This document shows positions 25,901 through 39,300 of a stretch of 64,000 nucleotides of DNA, piece after piece. The translations under genes and the position numbers were made by a program. Numbering within the stretch: position 1 is the stretch's first letter; every line of letters begins with the position of its first letter. The DNA comes from Galbula dea (taxonomy: Eukaryota; Chordata; Aves; Piciformes; Galbulidae): the NCBI GenBank assembly GCA_013399015.1, contig VWZX01010038.1, positions 124,001 through 188,000 on the forward strand. Reading direction: 5' to 3'. The notes under the pieces are model-generated. The model was not told the origin of the DNA, searched no databases, and saw nothing but the letters and a program-made list of their open reading frames with translations.

Positions 25901-27920
25901 CATGGCAGTGCCACAGAGGGAATTGGAATGCATCGAGTTAGGAGCATGTGCATACAGTTGTGTGCATAGGTCTTCCAGGACAGGTGACTACAGAACTCTA
26001 TCTCCCTGCTCTTGAAATCATTTTGCTCATTCCAAAGGCACTGCAAAGTAATTTGGTACCATAGGTAGTGCAAAACTGGTATTTTTCTATTAGGTCTGAC
26101 CTGATTTCAGAGAAAGAGAAGATTGATTTAGTCTCCTTGTGTCTGTCATATGCTGAGGGAGCATTAGTCTGCACCTGAGAGGTGGCAGAGCTTGAAGGAT
26201 GTGGAGCCTGAGCTGGTAGAAGGATGGGGAGGAAAGGATGGAGACTGTAAAACAATTTCCTTAGTAAGTCCATTCAACATATTGCACTGAAGGGTGGGTA
26301 TAATTTTATCTGTGTTTACTTGAATCTTTTAGGATGGTCACATTTATCTTTATGATCTTTTACTTTAGAGTGAGTATTTCTAAAATTATTGAGGAGTTGC
26401 TACATGTTTAAAGGCTGTTTTGCAGCCATCAGTAAGAGCTTATTTGGTCAGGCATGTGATATTAGCCCAAAATTTTCAAACCTCTGCCTACATTTAGAAT
26501 GTAGAAACTTCATTAAAATCAATGGAAATTATAGAGCTAAGAAAACTGTCCAGTATTGAAGGAGTTTCAGCCAGCAAAAGGAGTTGGATCCATGAATGCT
26601 AGACCAGCATGCTTGAAATAAGCAAATTAGAAAGGAATAATCATAGTTTGTGCTGTATACCATGGTAACAAGGGTGGCATAAATGCTTCAATTCAAATCA
26701 TTAGCTAGTTGCAGACTTCCTGGGCTGTGCAAGAGTTTTTCATAAAAAATAAAGCTTATAAGGAGAAATAGTTCAAAAAACAACTGTTAAAGGGGCCTTA
26801 TTAAAAAGACTCCCATTAGAGGTGAGTTCTGAACATTAACACATACATTTGTTCCTAAATAATTCAATGTATAAATGAAACATGGAGCCAAGTGTGTCAG
26901 TAGCAACCTTCTTGGGCTAGGATTGCCAATAGATTCATATTAGCTGTTGCAAGAAAGGAGCTTGTTACTTGGTGAGGTTGAGATAATTTTGGACTTTGGC
27001 TGCCTACAGAGAAGCTCAATGCTAGTTATATCTACATTGATTACACTACTGTTAGGGGGAAGATTTCCTTTCAGTAGTTTGTCGACACAGGGCCATTTTC
27101 AGGAACAATCCACTTAAAATTGCATGCTGAGCCCAAGTCAGTAAGGAAAAAAGCAGACAATTGTTAGGTCTTTCAAATTGTCCAGTTTACCCTTTATTGT
27201 TCCTGTTCTGTCTAAAATAAGAAAGACAATGAAAGAAACATGGTGGCTGACAAAGAGGAGTTTGAAAGACTGGAGTTGGGTTTTTTTCCATAGCAGAGAG
27301 GTGTCTTTTTTATAATGTACAGCATAGTTTTAAAAATGAGGGCTTTATTTTTCATATTGCTGTGTTATTTTTTGAAGTAAATGTGTGTAAACTTTGAAAA
27401 GATAGGATCTCACAGTATCACTTCATTCAGTAGTTTTAAGGCATCTTTGATTAGTTAAATAAGCATTGTGCCATCTTCACACAAACTTCACTGAGTTTTA
27501 GAATTGGATGCTCTATGGGGTGGATCATTACTGGGTTCACACTTTGCTGAGGGCAGATGTAAACACCACAGTACAAAACCGTTGTGGGCTTTGCAGTGGC
27601 AAGAGTGAAGGAGAGTGCACTGGGCTATGTCTGGGGTCTGAGACAGTTCATGTATCTTTCTATTCAGTGCTTCATATAGAAAGGGAAATGGTACCCATTG
27701 TAACAGCTGAAATTTGACTCATGCATTAGGTGTCACAGTAGCTTTTATTCATCTTTTTCTGATGAGTTCCTAGACATTTAGTAACTGTTACCAGACTTCC
27801 TTTTGGACTTTTTAAAGTAACAGAAAGATATATGGACAGAGTGCGTGTGTATGCATAGATGTAAATATAGGATAGGGTAGATATCAATATGGGTAGTGGC
27901 AATCCAAGATATTAGTACAG
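19993..27920. other. intronic or intergenic DNA without recognised genes
   Basis: About 8 kb of AT-rich DNA. It includes (TTA)n near 22575, poly(T) runs near 23238, 25440 and 25719, a poly(C) run near 25261, and a GA-rich patch at 24680-24850 that gives a Gly/Arg-rich chance frame. The block from 24967 (after a decent CTTCTTTTTGCAG) to about 25037 resembles an exon start but has no good donor. I see no supported gene. Confidence 0.45.
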
Positions 27921-28648
27921 AGTGGGAGAGGAACTTGTTGAAAGCAGCCCTGCAGAGAAGGATTTGGGGGTCTTGATAGATGAAAAGCTGGATATGAGCC
28001 AGCAATGTATACTCACAGCCCAGAAAGCCAACTGTATCCTAGGCTGCATCAGGGGAGGAATGACCAGCAGGTCTAGGGAGGTGATCCTGCATCTCTACTC
28101 TGCCCTCCTGAGGCTCCACATGGAGTATTGCATCCAGTTCTGGGGTCCTCAGCATAAGAAGGATGTGAGCCTTTTAGAGCAGGTCCAGAGGAGAGCCATG
28201 AAGATGATCAGTGGGCTGGAGCACCTCCCCTGTGAGGACAGGCTGGGAGAGTTGGGATTATTCAGCCTGGAGAAGAGAAGGCTTTGGGGACATCTCATAG
28301 CAGCCTTTCAGTACCTAAAGGGGAATTACAAGATATGGGAGAAGAGACTTCTCAGCTGGTCATATTACAATAAGACAAGGAGGAATGGATATAAACTGAA
28401 GGGAGGGGAGATTTAGACTAAAAATTAGAAGGATGTTCTTTCCTCAGAGGGTGGCAAGGCACTGGAACAGGCCGCCCAGAGGGGTTGTGGCTGCCCCATG
28501 CCTGGCAGTGTTTAAGGCCAGGCTGGCTGTGGCCCTGGGCAACCTACTCAAGTGTGTGGCATCCCTGCCCATGGCAGGGGCATCGGAACTGGATGATCTT
28601 TAAGGTCTCTTCCAACCAGGGCCATTCTATGATGCATTCTATGAAATT
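27921..28648 (+). mobile_element. CR1 LINE, ORF2 C-terminal end plus 3' UTR
   Basis: A 5'-truncated CR1 copy. An open frame at 27922-28416 encodes the conserved C-terminal part of CR1 ORF2, after the catalytic reverse-transcriptase core. In order it shows AEKDLGVLIDEKLDMSQQC, ANCILGCIRGGM, SREVILHLYSALLR, EYCIQFWGPQHKKDVSLLEQ, HLPCEDRLGELGLFSLEKRR and AFQYLKGNYK. The frame then shifts and terminates. From 28430 the 3' UTR follows with 'gaacaggccgcccagagg' and 'ggatgatctttaaggtctct'. It ends in ATTCTATGATGCATTCTATG repeats. The element cannot move on its own and is the best preserved CR1 3' end here. Confidence 0.96.
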
Positions 28649-31600
28649 AAATATGTATTCATTTTCTAATGAATATATGAATGTATTCATTTTCTAATTT
28701 CAGTTGCATCTGTGTCTGCAATTAATGATGGCATTTCTTGTAGACTTCAAGGTGAATGCTGGATTTTTTTATTTTGTGGAGGGGTTTTTTATTTATTTTT
28801 TTGTAGCAAGACTTATGTCAGAGAAGTGTCATGAATTGATATGATAAAATTCTAGCTGAAGTTCTTGAAAGTGCAGCAAAAGGTATTGGTGGGTAGGTGT
28901 TAGGAACTTGCAGGATGGTAGGTAAGAATCGATATTTTTGGTGAAGCACTCTCAGGATAACATGTAATCTGTAACAGAGTAGAGTAAGAAATGGGGAAGG
29001 AAGAGTGTGAGGAAGGACATTGATCTGAGCTTGAACTAATAGATTATTGTGCTGCTGGAGTATTTCACACAGGGGTGATACAGTCTGAACAATTTACCAT
29101 GAAGATAACCAGCATTTTGTGTAAACTGGGGAAAGTACAGTGGCTGTTAGGAAAGTTCAAGAACTACAATACTTATTGTCAGAAATAAGAGACTATATCA
29201 CAGGGTTGACAGGACAAAGGAAAGAGCACACAGTAAGGATGCTACGAAGGAAGAAGCAACAACTACTTGAATTGACCCAGTGTATAGATCTTAGTGTCTG
29301 GGAAAGAGAGTGGAACTCCTCTTCTGCAGTTCAGCCAGAGGAGAGGGAATGAAGGAAAGGCCACATGGGATGTAAATATCCACATGGGTTACTTGATGAC
29401 AAGGAAACATTAGAGCAGGTCAGAAATGTTAAGGCTTGTCTATGGTAAAATGCGTTATTACAACATGCTAATTTGCTTAAAGTAATTTTATGAGCATTTA
29501 TCACATTGGTTAATGAATTTTCTTACAGTTGTATTCTAGTCAAAATGAAAAGCACAATTTTTACAGGACAGCCCTTTCCAAAATGATGGGAGGTCCAGGC
29601 TCATGTCGTTGTTTTGTTGGATTCCCTGAACTCCTATTTATATTCATTTTTATTGTGTGCAGTAATTGGAGACAGACTGGAAAAGGCATTTAGCCTTCTC
29701 ATTATGCTTAGCTCTGTATATTGCCTGTGTTCAAATGTCTCATTTTGCATCAGAAAGGGGAAGTGAGATGACCTTTATGCAGACAAAGGGTTTGCAATTC
29801 CTTTCTGTCTTAAAATACAGTAATACCCCTCACTGATATTTATACTTGAAATTTGAAGAAAGCAGATGTGGAATAACTAAGCTGGCACCATAATTATCAC
29901 TGATCTATAGCTTAAAAAAGCAGCAAAGCTGAAATTGGAATTTTAGAACTCTGTTAAGGACTTTTGACACCTTACTCTGCCCAGTGAGCTACTGCCAAAT
30001 AAATAAAAAATTGAATCTTTTTTATTCTAGATGACAAGATTTGAAATTAAATAATCATATTTCATTCTTAACTGAATTTTAGTACTACTTCAGAAGGAAA
30101 GAATTAATTTTAAATGCTTTCCTCGATATTCATTTCCTTTAAACTGGAAATTGCTATAATCAAAATGAAAACTCTTGACAGTGAATTTAAGTGTTCATCT
30201 TCTGTTTCTCACTATAACTTTTCTTAATAGACATCCCCAGTTTACTGTGCCATTCTAATTCCTCACAGGAAATGAAAATTCAACTGCATTAAAATTTTAG
30301 CCAGTATGGTGAATGAAGGCTAGACTACATACTATTTTGCTCTGAAATGGTGCTTCATGATCTCTTTCTCACAATTTATAGTATGGAAGTATAAGACTTA
30401 AAATAGATTGCATGAGGATTTATTACAATTACTCAACTTAGATTTAGTTTTTAAAAGTGCAAGTATAGAAGCCATCCATCCTGGTGAAGTCTTTGCAGAA
30501 GGTATCTTGAATAAAGCATCTTCTCTTTGGTAGCTATACCATAAGAAGTAAAAGGTTGATGATTTCTTACAGCAACTTAGGTGATCAGAATGCTTTCTAG
30601 TAGCAAGATACACAGTTGTAGATAGAAATATATTGATTAAAAAAATCTAATGTGATGTTACACTCTTACGCTTCTGGATTTTTTTGGTCATCCATAGTGA
30701 GATTTTATTTTGGGATAGCATTTTCTTAGACTAAATCCGCATTACAGACCTGATGCAGACTGATGTTTTAACTGACTTCTTGGTTGTAAATATGAGTAGC
30801 CTGGAGTGGATCTTTCTTACAGGTTGAAAAAGGGCAAATATCTTGGTTCATGTATAAATTCCATCCACAAATCCCTCACGTTCTGAGGGTCCTGCAAAAC
30901 AACTGCCAATTATGTTCTGTAATTGGTCATTTTTTGTACCTGAATAACACTTTCACAACTTCAACTTCTTCCATAGTCATTTACATCTTCTGGTAGAGGG
31001 GTATAAAACATCTCTTTTGAGTAAGCTTTTAATTTCTAATGTGTAAATAATCACTCTCACCCAGGAACCTTAGGCAATGTGGCTTTGCTTCAGCTGAATC
31101 TCTGTGGTAGTTTTCTGTCTTTTTTGGTTTGTTTGCTCTACTTAGTTATTGTATAAAGTTTTATTAGTCCTGTATATTCACTCTCAGTTTTTTGTTTTCC
31201 ATTTACGAACGCACTCTATCATGTAAAATCTGAAATGCATGTCCTGGACATGACAGTACCATTCCCACCATTTGCTCTCACATGATTGATTGTAACCATT
31301 GAATCATAGCTTTGATTTATTGTAAGTCTGGGCAGTGGCTCTGGGTGATGGATCATGACGGTCATGATATTTCAGAAGTAAAGTTCAAATTATATTTTAA
31401 AAGAATTTTCCCCTCCTTTGAAGCATCACATTTGTTATCTTCCAGTAGAGTTTATGGCAGCAGATGATTATAGTAATTGATTCTTCTAGGCTCCTATTAG
31501 ACTAGTGTTATTTTGCCAGTATAGCTTTTGGTATTAGTATTTTTTCTTTAAATTATCAGCAAAAACTGATTTTAAAAAGAATCACTTGTTAATACTTCTA

Positions 31601-31935
31601 GTAAGTCATTCACTACAGATACAAAATGCCTTCATGCTGGTAATAAACAATGTAAGGGAATAGGTTTTGTCACAGAGTGCAAATGATTTTAATCTGTCCA
31701 GTCCCTGGACACTGAAGATTTTGATATTGTTTAATTTTAACTTAAGTGAAATCTAGCTAGTGTCTGGTTTTAAAATTGAGTTAATGGTGCTATTTTGAAT
31801 ATCTCTTGGTACTGTGGGGTTGCAAACTCATCCCTGGGTAAAATTCTGGGACTGTTCTAAGTCAGGCCAGGGGGTGAAACAGCAACAAACATTGCCAGAA
31901 GGGAAATGCAGTGGATGACTTGTGCAGCTATATGA
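28649..31935. other. non-coding stretch with one protein-like frame
   Basis: About 3.3 kb. Just after the CR1 tail, the 17-mer TGTATTCATTTTCTAAT occurs twice (near 28653 and 28683). Apart from the frame at 29125-29352, listed separately, no repeat or gene was recognised. Confidence 0.45.
29125..29352 (+). other. unidentified charged open frame, possible decayed coding remnant
   Basis: Open between a TAA at 29122 and a TGA at 29350. The peptide is strongly charged and helix-prone: VRKVQELQYLLSEIRDYITG, then a run rich in Lys/Arg/Gln/Leu (RMLRRKKQQLLELTQCI), then VWEREWNSSS and an acidic end. That composition is unlike the surrounding chance frames. There is no ATG start, and the upstream AG at 29138-29139 lacks a pyrimidine tract. 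It could be an exon, a retrocopy piece, a retroelement remnant or chance. I do not recognise the family. Confidence 0.2.
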
Positions 31936-31995
31936 GTCTGGCTGGGATGGAGTTAGCTTTCTTCATAGCTGTGCATACAGTACTTTAGAGTAGCT
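31936..31995 (+). mobile_element. ERVL-type LTR fragment (5' start)
   Basis: TCTGGCTGGGATGGAGTTAG, followed by 'ctttcttcatagctgtgcatacagtacttta', matches from memory the conserved beginning of avian ERVL LTRs (GGCTGGGATAGAGTTAATTT). The rest of the LTR is missing or too diverged to follow. No retroviral coding sequence is evident upstream, although 31850-31930 is purine-rich and could be its internal end. Confidence 0.55.
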
Positions 31996-33146
31996 TATGG
32001 CAACTCTTGCTGGTTTTCTACATCAGATCTGAAATAAGAATTTTTCTGTAGGAGAAAAATACTTCTTTCACTCAATTTTAAAATGTCTCTGGGTACAGCA
32101 AAGGACATAGTCCTAACCCAAGAAAAGCGTAGATACAGCTGAAATGATTTGCAAAATCCATCACCATAAAAAAGGAGAAACACATCCAGCTTTTAAACAG
32201 GCTATGTGGAGATATAGTTGGTAGACAAGGCAAAGAAGATAAAACTATGTATGTGTATGAGTTTTCCTTTATGTGGTTGTCTTCTGTTACAGAAGACTGC
32301 AGCAACATCCTAAAATATAAAGAGATTTTTGCTCTTCTGTCCCTCCTTTCTTCTGAATCTCAGGGTCAATATCTGTCCTCTTACCAGAGCTACTTGCATT
32401 GACTTTGACTACTCCTTTCCACATCTAAAAGTGTTACATCCTTGTAACATCTCTTTCACATCTTTAATGGTACTGAGTAGGTTGGGTATTCTAGGCCTGA
32501 CTAATAAGCATCATCTCAAGTCTTCATCCAGTAACTTGGGAAAATAAAGCCGAAATGCTTAGGTCATATCTGCTAATTTCCCTTCCTCAGTCCTAAATGA
32601 AGAACCAAAGCAGTTTGTATTTTTTTCCCTCTCTCCTTACATATTTTCATGTGTGAACTCCTTGCTAACTGCTGCTTTTTCCTTAGATCTTGCCCAACAA
32701 GCAGCAACTTCCAGTGAAGCTGTTGGCACTTACCCATTTTGGCCTGAAGAGAGAAATAGGTTCGGAGAGACACACAAACACACCAACACTATGCATTGCA
32801 TGGATTAAGTAGTTTCAGATGTTTAGATCTTAGTAAAGATAGAATGCAAGGGGTTTCTGAGCTTTTGGATGTGTTTCTTAGTGATCTCTTTGAAGTAAGG
32901 GTATAGCCTCTGCTAATGTAGAATCTGGATAATTTACCCACTTTAAAGCATGTTGTCCTTGCAATACCCATGTGAAAAATGTTTTTAGTGATTTAGATGG
33001 GGAATGGATGTACAGACATCCACAATTATATTTGTATTTTCCTTTAGAAAACTGTTAAAAGTATTTAGTTGCTTAACAGTTTTACTGGGGAGTAAACTAG
33101 AAATGTTTGAAACAGACGCGAGGCCTCTGTTTGTAATGTCAGTTTG
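31996..33146. other. non-coding stretch, nothing recognised
   Basis: About 1.1 kb with short chance frames only. The patch at 32370-32420 has a faint resemblance to an ancient L2 ('gactactcctttcc'), too weak to annotate. Confidence 0.45.
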
Positions 33147-33328
33147 TCAGGGTTGTAAAGCCTTGGAGTAGGCTGCCCAGGGAGGTGGTGGAGTCTCTGT
33201 CCCTACATGTGTTTAAGAAGCATTTAGATGTGGTACTGAGGGACATGGTTTAGTGGTATGTTAGTGATAGGTATGGTTGGACTTGATGATCTTAGAGGTC
33301 TCTTCCAACCGTTGTGATTCTGTGAATA
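33147..33328 (+). mobile_element. CR1 3' UTR fragment
   Basis: Shows the CR1 3' order 'ggagtaggctgcccaggg', 'aggtggtggagtctctgtcc', 'gtgtttaagaagcatttaga', 'gggacatggtttagtgg', 'ttggacttgatgatcttaga', 'ggtctcttccaacc'. It ends at GTGATTCTGTGAA. It is a severely 5'-truncated insertion of about 180 bp and belongs to a different subfamily from the 19.2-kb copy. Confidence 0.94.
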
Positions 33329-36300
33329 CAGTCCTGAGACTTGCCAGAAGCCAGACCTTAAGTATTGGAAGGATCAAAGATCTCCTATGGAGGCTTTTTT
33401 TTTTTTCCCCCTTGATGCCTTGAGGGTTGACTGTTATCCTGAAAAAAACACACCAAAACCCCAAATAAACAAAACATCCCTATGCTCTCCCCCCTCCCTT
33501 TATTTCTAAGGCATCTCTAAAGGGTAAATAATTTTAATTTTTTCATTCTTCACTTGCCCTGTCTGTTTGGATTTGTAATTCCTCAGAGAAGGAATCCTCT
33601 CTCATGAAATGAAGTAAATGTATGATGATTTGATAACAAAAAACCCATGAAGAGCAATGGCAAGATAGTTATTCAAATGTGCTTTGGATGTTAATTTTTT
33701 TTTTGGTAAAACTACATGTTAGATCATTGTAAAGATTAATTTTTCTTCCAGTAAGAGCTGAGAAATATATATCTAAAATCATAGTTACAGATGTCATTAC
33801 TTTGTAACTTTTAGGCTTTTTTTAATGTCAAAATAGAGCCTGAATATCTTCAGTCACATCACCACCTGTGGCTGGTGGCCAAAATATTCAACTTTCTTCC
33901 CCTGTACCCTACCCATATGTGGTGAACAAACTCAGAGTTTTTACAATTTAAATCATGGGTCTATTCATTTAGGTAACCTGGTTCTTTCAGAGTTTTACCT
34001 AGAATTATTTATCTCTTTCACCATAGCCCAGGCACTTGTTAAAGGTTAATATCAGAACTTGAATATTTATATGCATGATAACACAGTTCCTTAGATAAGT
34101 AATAAAAATCTGTGTATTCATCCAGTGCATCAGATTTAATAAGCATTATCATGATCAAAATCTGCTAGCACTAGAAGACTCCTTGCCAGTGCTTTTTTAA
34201 TATTGCCTTTCCAAAGTAGTTGGATAAGGTTTGCTGAAATGACCACCTGCAGAGAAGGGCATGTCAGCCTGATGAGCACAGACTAATGAACACAGTTGGC
34301 TTCAGCGTATTCAGGATCCAGGCAGCAGGAAACAATGAAAAAAAAAAAAATCTCTTGTTTGGCGAGCTGTTGTTTTTCTCTGTGTAAACTAAACATCCCA
34401 TCTCTATCCAAATGGACTGGGTTTGCCATTCCTTTCTCTGGCCAAACTATGTTTTTGGATGTTAGTCTCTGTCAGGCAAATGGAGGGGAAGGGAAATATT
34501 GTGCTAGGAACCTGTACACACTGAGGCGTAGAGTGAAAACTGTCATGGAGACTTGAAAACATTTTGTCTGAACTACCACATCTCAAGGGAAATGGTACTA
34601 ATAAGTTGAGTTGTTTTTACTAGTTTAAGAAAGGTGTTTTATTTGTTTTCTGAATGGTTTGGTTTAGGTTTTGGCTAGCAGACCTCCTGCTGCTGTTTTT
34701 CTACTGACTGAGAGAGTTGTTTATCAGAAGCTTTATCTTTGTTTAAATTTTCATTAGGCTTAACCTTCTTTTCTACAGACAAAGTAGATTGAAGCTCTTC
34801 AGTCTCTCACTGTAAAGCATGCTTCCCAGACTCAATAATTTCAGTGGGTCTGTCCTGGGCTTAGAACACTTGCTTTGAAAAGTGGACACTGGAACTGCAC
34901 AGCAGTGTTGAAGTAGCTGCTTTCTTTATGTCAGTGACTGAAGTAATGTCACATATCTAAGCCCAATTAGTATTTCCTGCTTATTTTATTTTTCTTTATT
35001 TTACTATTTTATTTTATTTCACTTTTCCCCAACATTTTTCCAGACTCTAAGCTTGAAAATGATGCTATGATGTTTTAACTGTTCATTCCTACCATTTTCA
35101 ATCATTTCTGTTTGTTGGGGTTTTTAAATTTGTTTTATTTTTGTTTGATTTTTTTTTCTGTCTTTATAACCAAGTCAAAAGTGTAAATGAAGTAACAAGG
35201 CGTGAGAATGCACTTCAGTTTGTGTTGGTTTTTTCCTTTCTATTCTTTAGTAGTTGCTAAAAGAGTTTACCTCAGTATTCCCATGGCACTCTTCAGTGTC
35301 CAGTTCTTTCATTTTCACAGTCAACCTTCCTATCTCTTTTCACGTCTCTTTAGCCCACGGGAGTATGCACTTCACTAAATCCACTGCAAATTTCAGATGA
35401 TTTATTCTCTTCTCTTCTAAGTAGGGTTTTTTTCTCACTGTCTCTTCAAATTGTCAGCCACATACTGCAAAGTTCAAGAAGTCTGTTTTTTCCTTTTATA
35501 TTTTTCCTCAATTAACTAGTCTATCATCATTCTAATATTCCTTTTTTAGCCTCTGCACTTAAATTGTACCATGGTTGATCAAGGGAAATATTTTTATGGC
35601 TTGTTAGTTATTTTTAAAACAATGGAATCCACTCCCTTTCCCAGCCTCTTGTACCACAGAGATTTAAATAGATACTCATGGTTTTCGTAGGATTTTTCCT
35701 AGCTGGGGCTGGGAAAGAGTGCCCATATACACAGAGGTAAACCTCTCAACGTTCTGGAATCAATGAATAAAATTGATCACTTCAGATGGAACTGAATGAC
35801 TGTTCTATATAAAGGGAGTTGAGACTTATTCTACTCTTTACAAGTCAATTTCAGTTGTATGTTTTTTTCAGTGAAATATAAAACAGGGAAATTAAGATGA
35901 CATAAATTTATGTATGTATATATGAACCCATTGTTCTTTTATAAAATAAAAGAGGATGTGGGAGTTACCATATTTGAGGGGAATGTGAGTACGTGAGCAG
36001 AAAAAACAGTTTTTCTTTTTTTTTTTTCACTTGGAAGACTTGGTAATAGTGGGTGAAAAATGCATAAATCAAGATACTATTATAATATAACCAGAAACTG
36101 GTATTTTTAGTATTAGACTTTTTACATTAAAAATGAGGGGGGAAAAAATAGACCCTGCTGTATAAATAATGTAATCGGTGATCTTTCTAATTCTCAAGAG
36201 CCCAACTTCCAACTCTCTCTTTTTTTCTGGTGTTAAAGCACACTTTGCTGGTCATTCATTCCACCCTTTTGAGCAAAGGATCAGTGTTCATACAAACACT

Positions 36301-39300
36301 GAATACTTGTCTTGAGGGTTGGGGGGGTGATTCTCTCTTATGCAAACAGTAGATAGTATAATAGAACCTTGGAGGTGGCTGGGATGTGAGGTTTCAAATC
36401 CTGTCACTAGATACTCACAGCGGTGGTTCTGGGGACATGTCAAAAGAAATGAAGTGTGAAACTGTATCTGCAACCTCTTGCCAGAAGGTTTTGAAATAAG
36501 GGTGTTTCCAGCAGTTTACATGGTTGTCTCATTCCCTGAAGTTTACAGCTATATTGTCTGCGCTGCTGGAAAAGTCATTGTAGTTTTATGTCAGAAGATG
36601 TATCTAAATAAATATTGAAGGGTGAAAAGGAAGTATGTGCAGATGAAATCTGTTAATGCACTCAGTGACCAAGAGCAACCTCATGACAGGGAGAGGAATG
36701 ATTACATGAGTGAATGAAGAGACTTGAAGATGTACTTGAACTGGAATGAACCTCATTTTTTTGTTAAAATGAGGAGATTGAGATGATAAAATAAAGTCTA
36801 AGCTGAGTAAAACCTCACTGATATTTTGCATTCCTACAGGCATTCTTCAGTGGCATTTCAGAGATCTGGATCATTCCCCTGTTCCCCCCTCAAATATTAA
36901 CAAAATACATATATTATAATATTCACCAAATATATTTCAGACACAGAGTTCTTGAACATATTATGCAGCATCAAAGCACCATGATTAACATGAGAATTAC
37001 ACTGAAACCTGGGGAAAACTAAAAGAGGCATTAGCTATATTCATTACATGAATGAGCTAGTAGAATGAGAAATGTTAGTCTTTATCTGGTCATTTTATGA
37101 TTAATTACAGTATGTTGAAGTTATCTTAAAGCTATAAAGAGGCAGAGCTTGTTGTGTCTTGTCCCAGGAATAAAAACCTTGTATAGATTCTACCTGAAGT
37201 GAGGAGCAGAATAAAAAATAAGGATAAAAATAAAAACTGTCTGTTACCCTGAAAACTCATAGCTGGTTCATCTGGAGTTCAAAATGACCTTTCACATGCT
37301 AAACTGTTTTCATGAACTCAGGAAATTTAGGCTTTTTTCTCAGTAATTGGAATAGGTAACTGTGATGCGAATTTACTGGTTATAATTTTAGTGTTCTAAT
37401 CTTCTCTTAAGGAGAAGGTTCTGTTTTCCCCTCTTCAGCTATTCCGTAAGAACAGAAAAAGGAGAAGTTAGTAATTATGTTCAAATATTGTCTTTACCTG
37501 ACTGATGGATTTTCAGATGCCTGGCAGTAACCCATTATCCTTTCTGGCACAATACTGTGTCCCCTCTTACATGCCATTGCTTTATTTAAAGCAACTAAAA
37601 TTAGCGGTGTCTGCTTCTAGGAACTATGTTAAGGTGGGCAGATTTGTCAGCACCCACCAAAGATAAGAGTACCTGCATGGTGCTGCTCAGCCAGAGGTGT
37701 TCTTCACAGCTTTTCCTAATGATAATTTTTTTCCTAGTGACGTTCAGAATTGCCTAATTCCTTTCCAGTAAATTAGAAGACACTAGCTAAGGAATTAAGT
37801 AAATTAGAGGGGAAAAAAATAGACCTCTTAATTCAGATGTTAACCTTAGGGTATAATGGACTTCCTAACTGGCTTTCATACTAATGGCTATAATCAGTAC
37901 ATAAAAGCTTGTCAGAATTTGGGGGACTTCAACTGAAGCCTTGTCTCTGAATCCCTCAATCAGATTTCAGTTTAAGTTTACTGAGCCACATAGCTCTCAT
38001 TTAATTTACTCATGAATATATGTAAAGGACATGCTATAGTAACCCCCGATTTTATACATATGCAAATAAAAGCCCCTGATTACTGAAAACTTCTTCCTTT
38101 TGAATGTGAAGTTTTGTTTCCCTTGTCCAAGCACTTAGGTATTTCTGAGTGTAGATTTCAAAATAACTTTCTAGTTATTTGTAACTGGAATTTTTTTTGA
38201 GATTTACTCTGCTGGCAAACTGGGTATGTGTTTGACCAGTAAAAAAAAAGCTTTTTCTTGCTGTATTTGACTGCTTTTATTCAAATAAAGATATTTTAAT
38301 TAAATTTGTGGATGGGACAGTAATAGAGCCAGAAAAGTCTATATAGCATTATGCTCCCTTCTCCCCATTATCCTTTGCTGTAGCTGAGTTTTTAATGAGA
38401 CCCTATTTTCCTAAGCCTGTAAATATTTCCCTTTGCTGTTGCTCTGTAGAAATGTAGTAAAGAGAAGAATGCAGATGGTTGTTAAGTTTCACATGGAGTT
38501 CTTCAATGAAACCTGGGTAATCACTCCTGTGCCTGGGCACATATGAAGAAAATCATAGATGTGCCTGTCAAGAGCAAGTTCACTGTGCCTGCACAAAGGC
38601 CACGTATTCATTCATGGGCACAAGCTGTTAAAATATTAGGGTTGTAGTTTCAAGAGGAGGGTTGCATAGGAGGATTGGTTAAAAAGGTGGGAAGATTTTT
38701 ATTGCTTGTTTTGTATTCCTGTTTTAAGAAAGGAGGGCTTCACATCTGGGAAGGTGGAAGTGCATTTTACACTTTGGAAGTGTTTAATTTAATTATTGGC
38801 ATAGGAATAAATCAGTGTGTAGTAGCCAAGTGAACACTTACTCATGTGGTGAGAGATTTCATGTGTGGGAGGAGACTTGGCATGGAGTTTTCTCACAGAG
38901 CTAAATATACACATGAATATTTGTAGGACAAAGGCCTAAAATATTTTGGGTTTCAGTCTGTTAAAATGTGTTATTTTTGTTTACTATGTGAGTGGAGAAT
39001 CTTTTGGCACTAATCTCTGTATAGTGTATCGCTTTAGTGTAGCCAGTTGTTGTTTCAGTAATCGTTACTCATTATGTTCCAAAAGTATGGACCTAACAGA
39101 GAGATGCCCAAGGAGGTTTTAGCTGATGACAAAGTGTAAGCAGATTCATGATTTTATTCTCTGGCATGTTGGGTTTTGGTTGATTTTGTTGTTTGTTTGT
39201 TTTTTTTCTCTCATTTGTTAGAGAATGGAGTACTTCTATTTGCCATTGTACTAAAAGTAGCTGTCATAATGGAAATAATTGGCAATTGATTTTTTTCTGT

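Noticed and set aside
32370..32420. Faint L2-like words
   Set aside because: Only one short word matches; no second motif in the right order.
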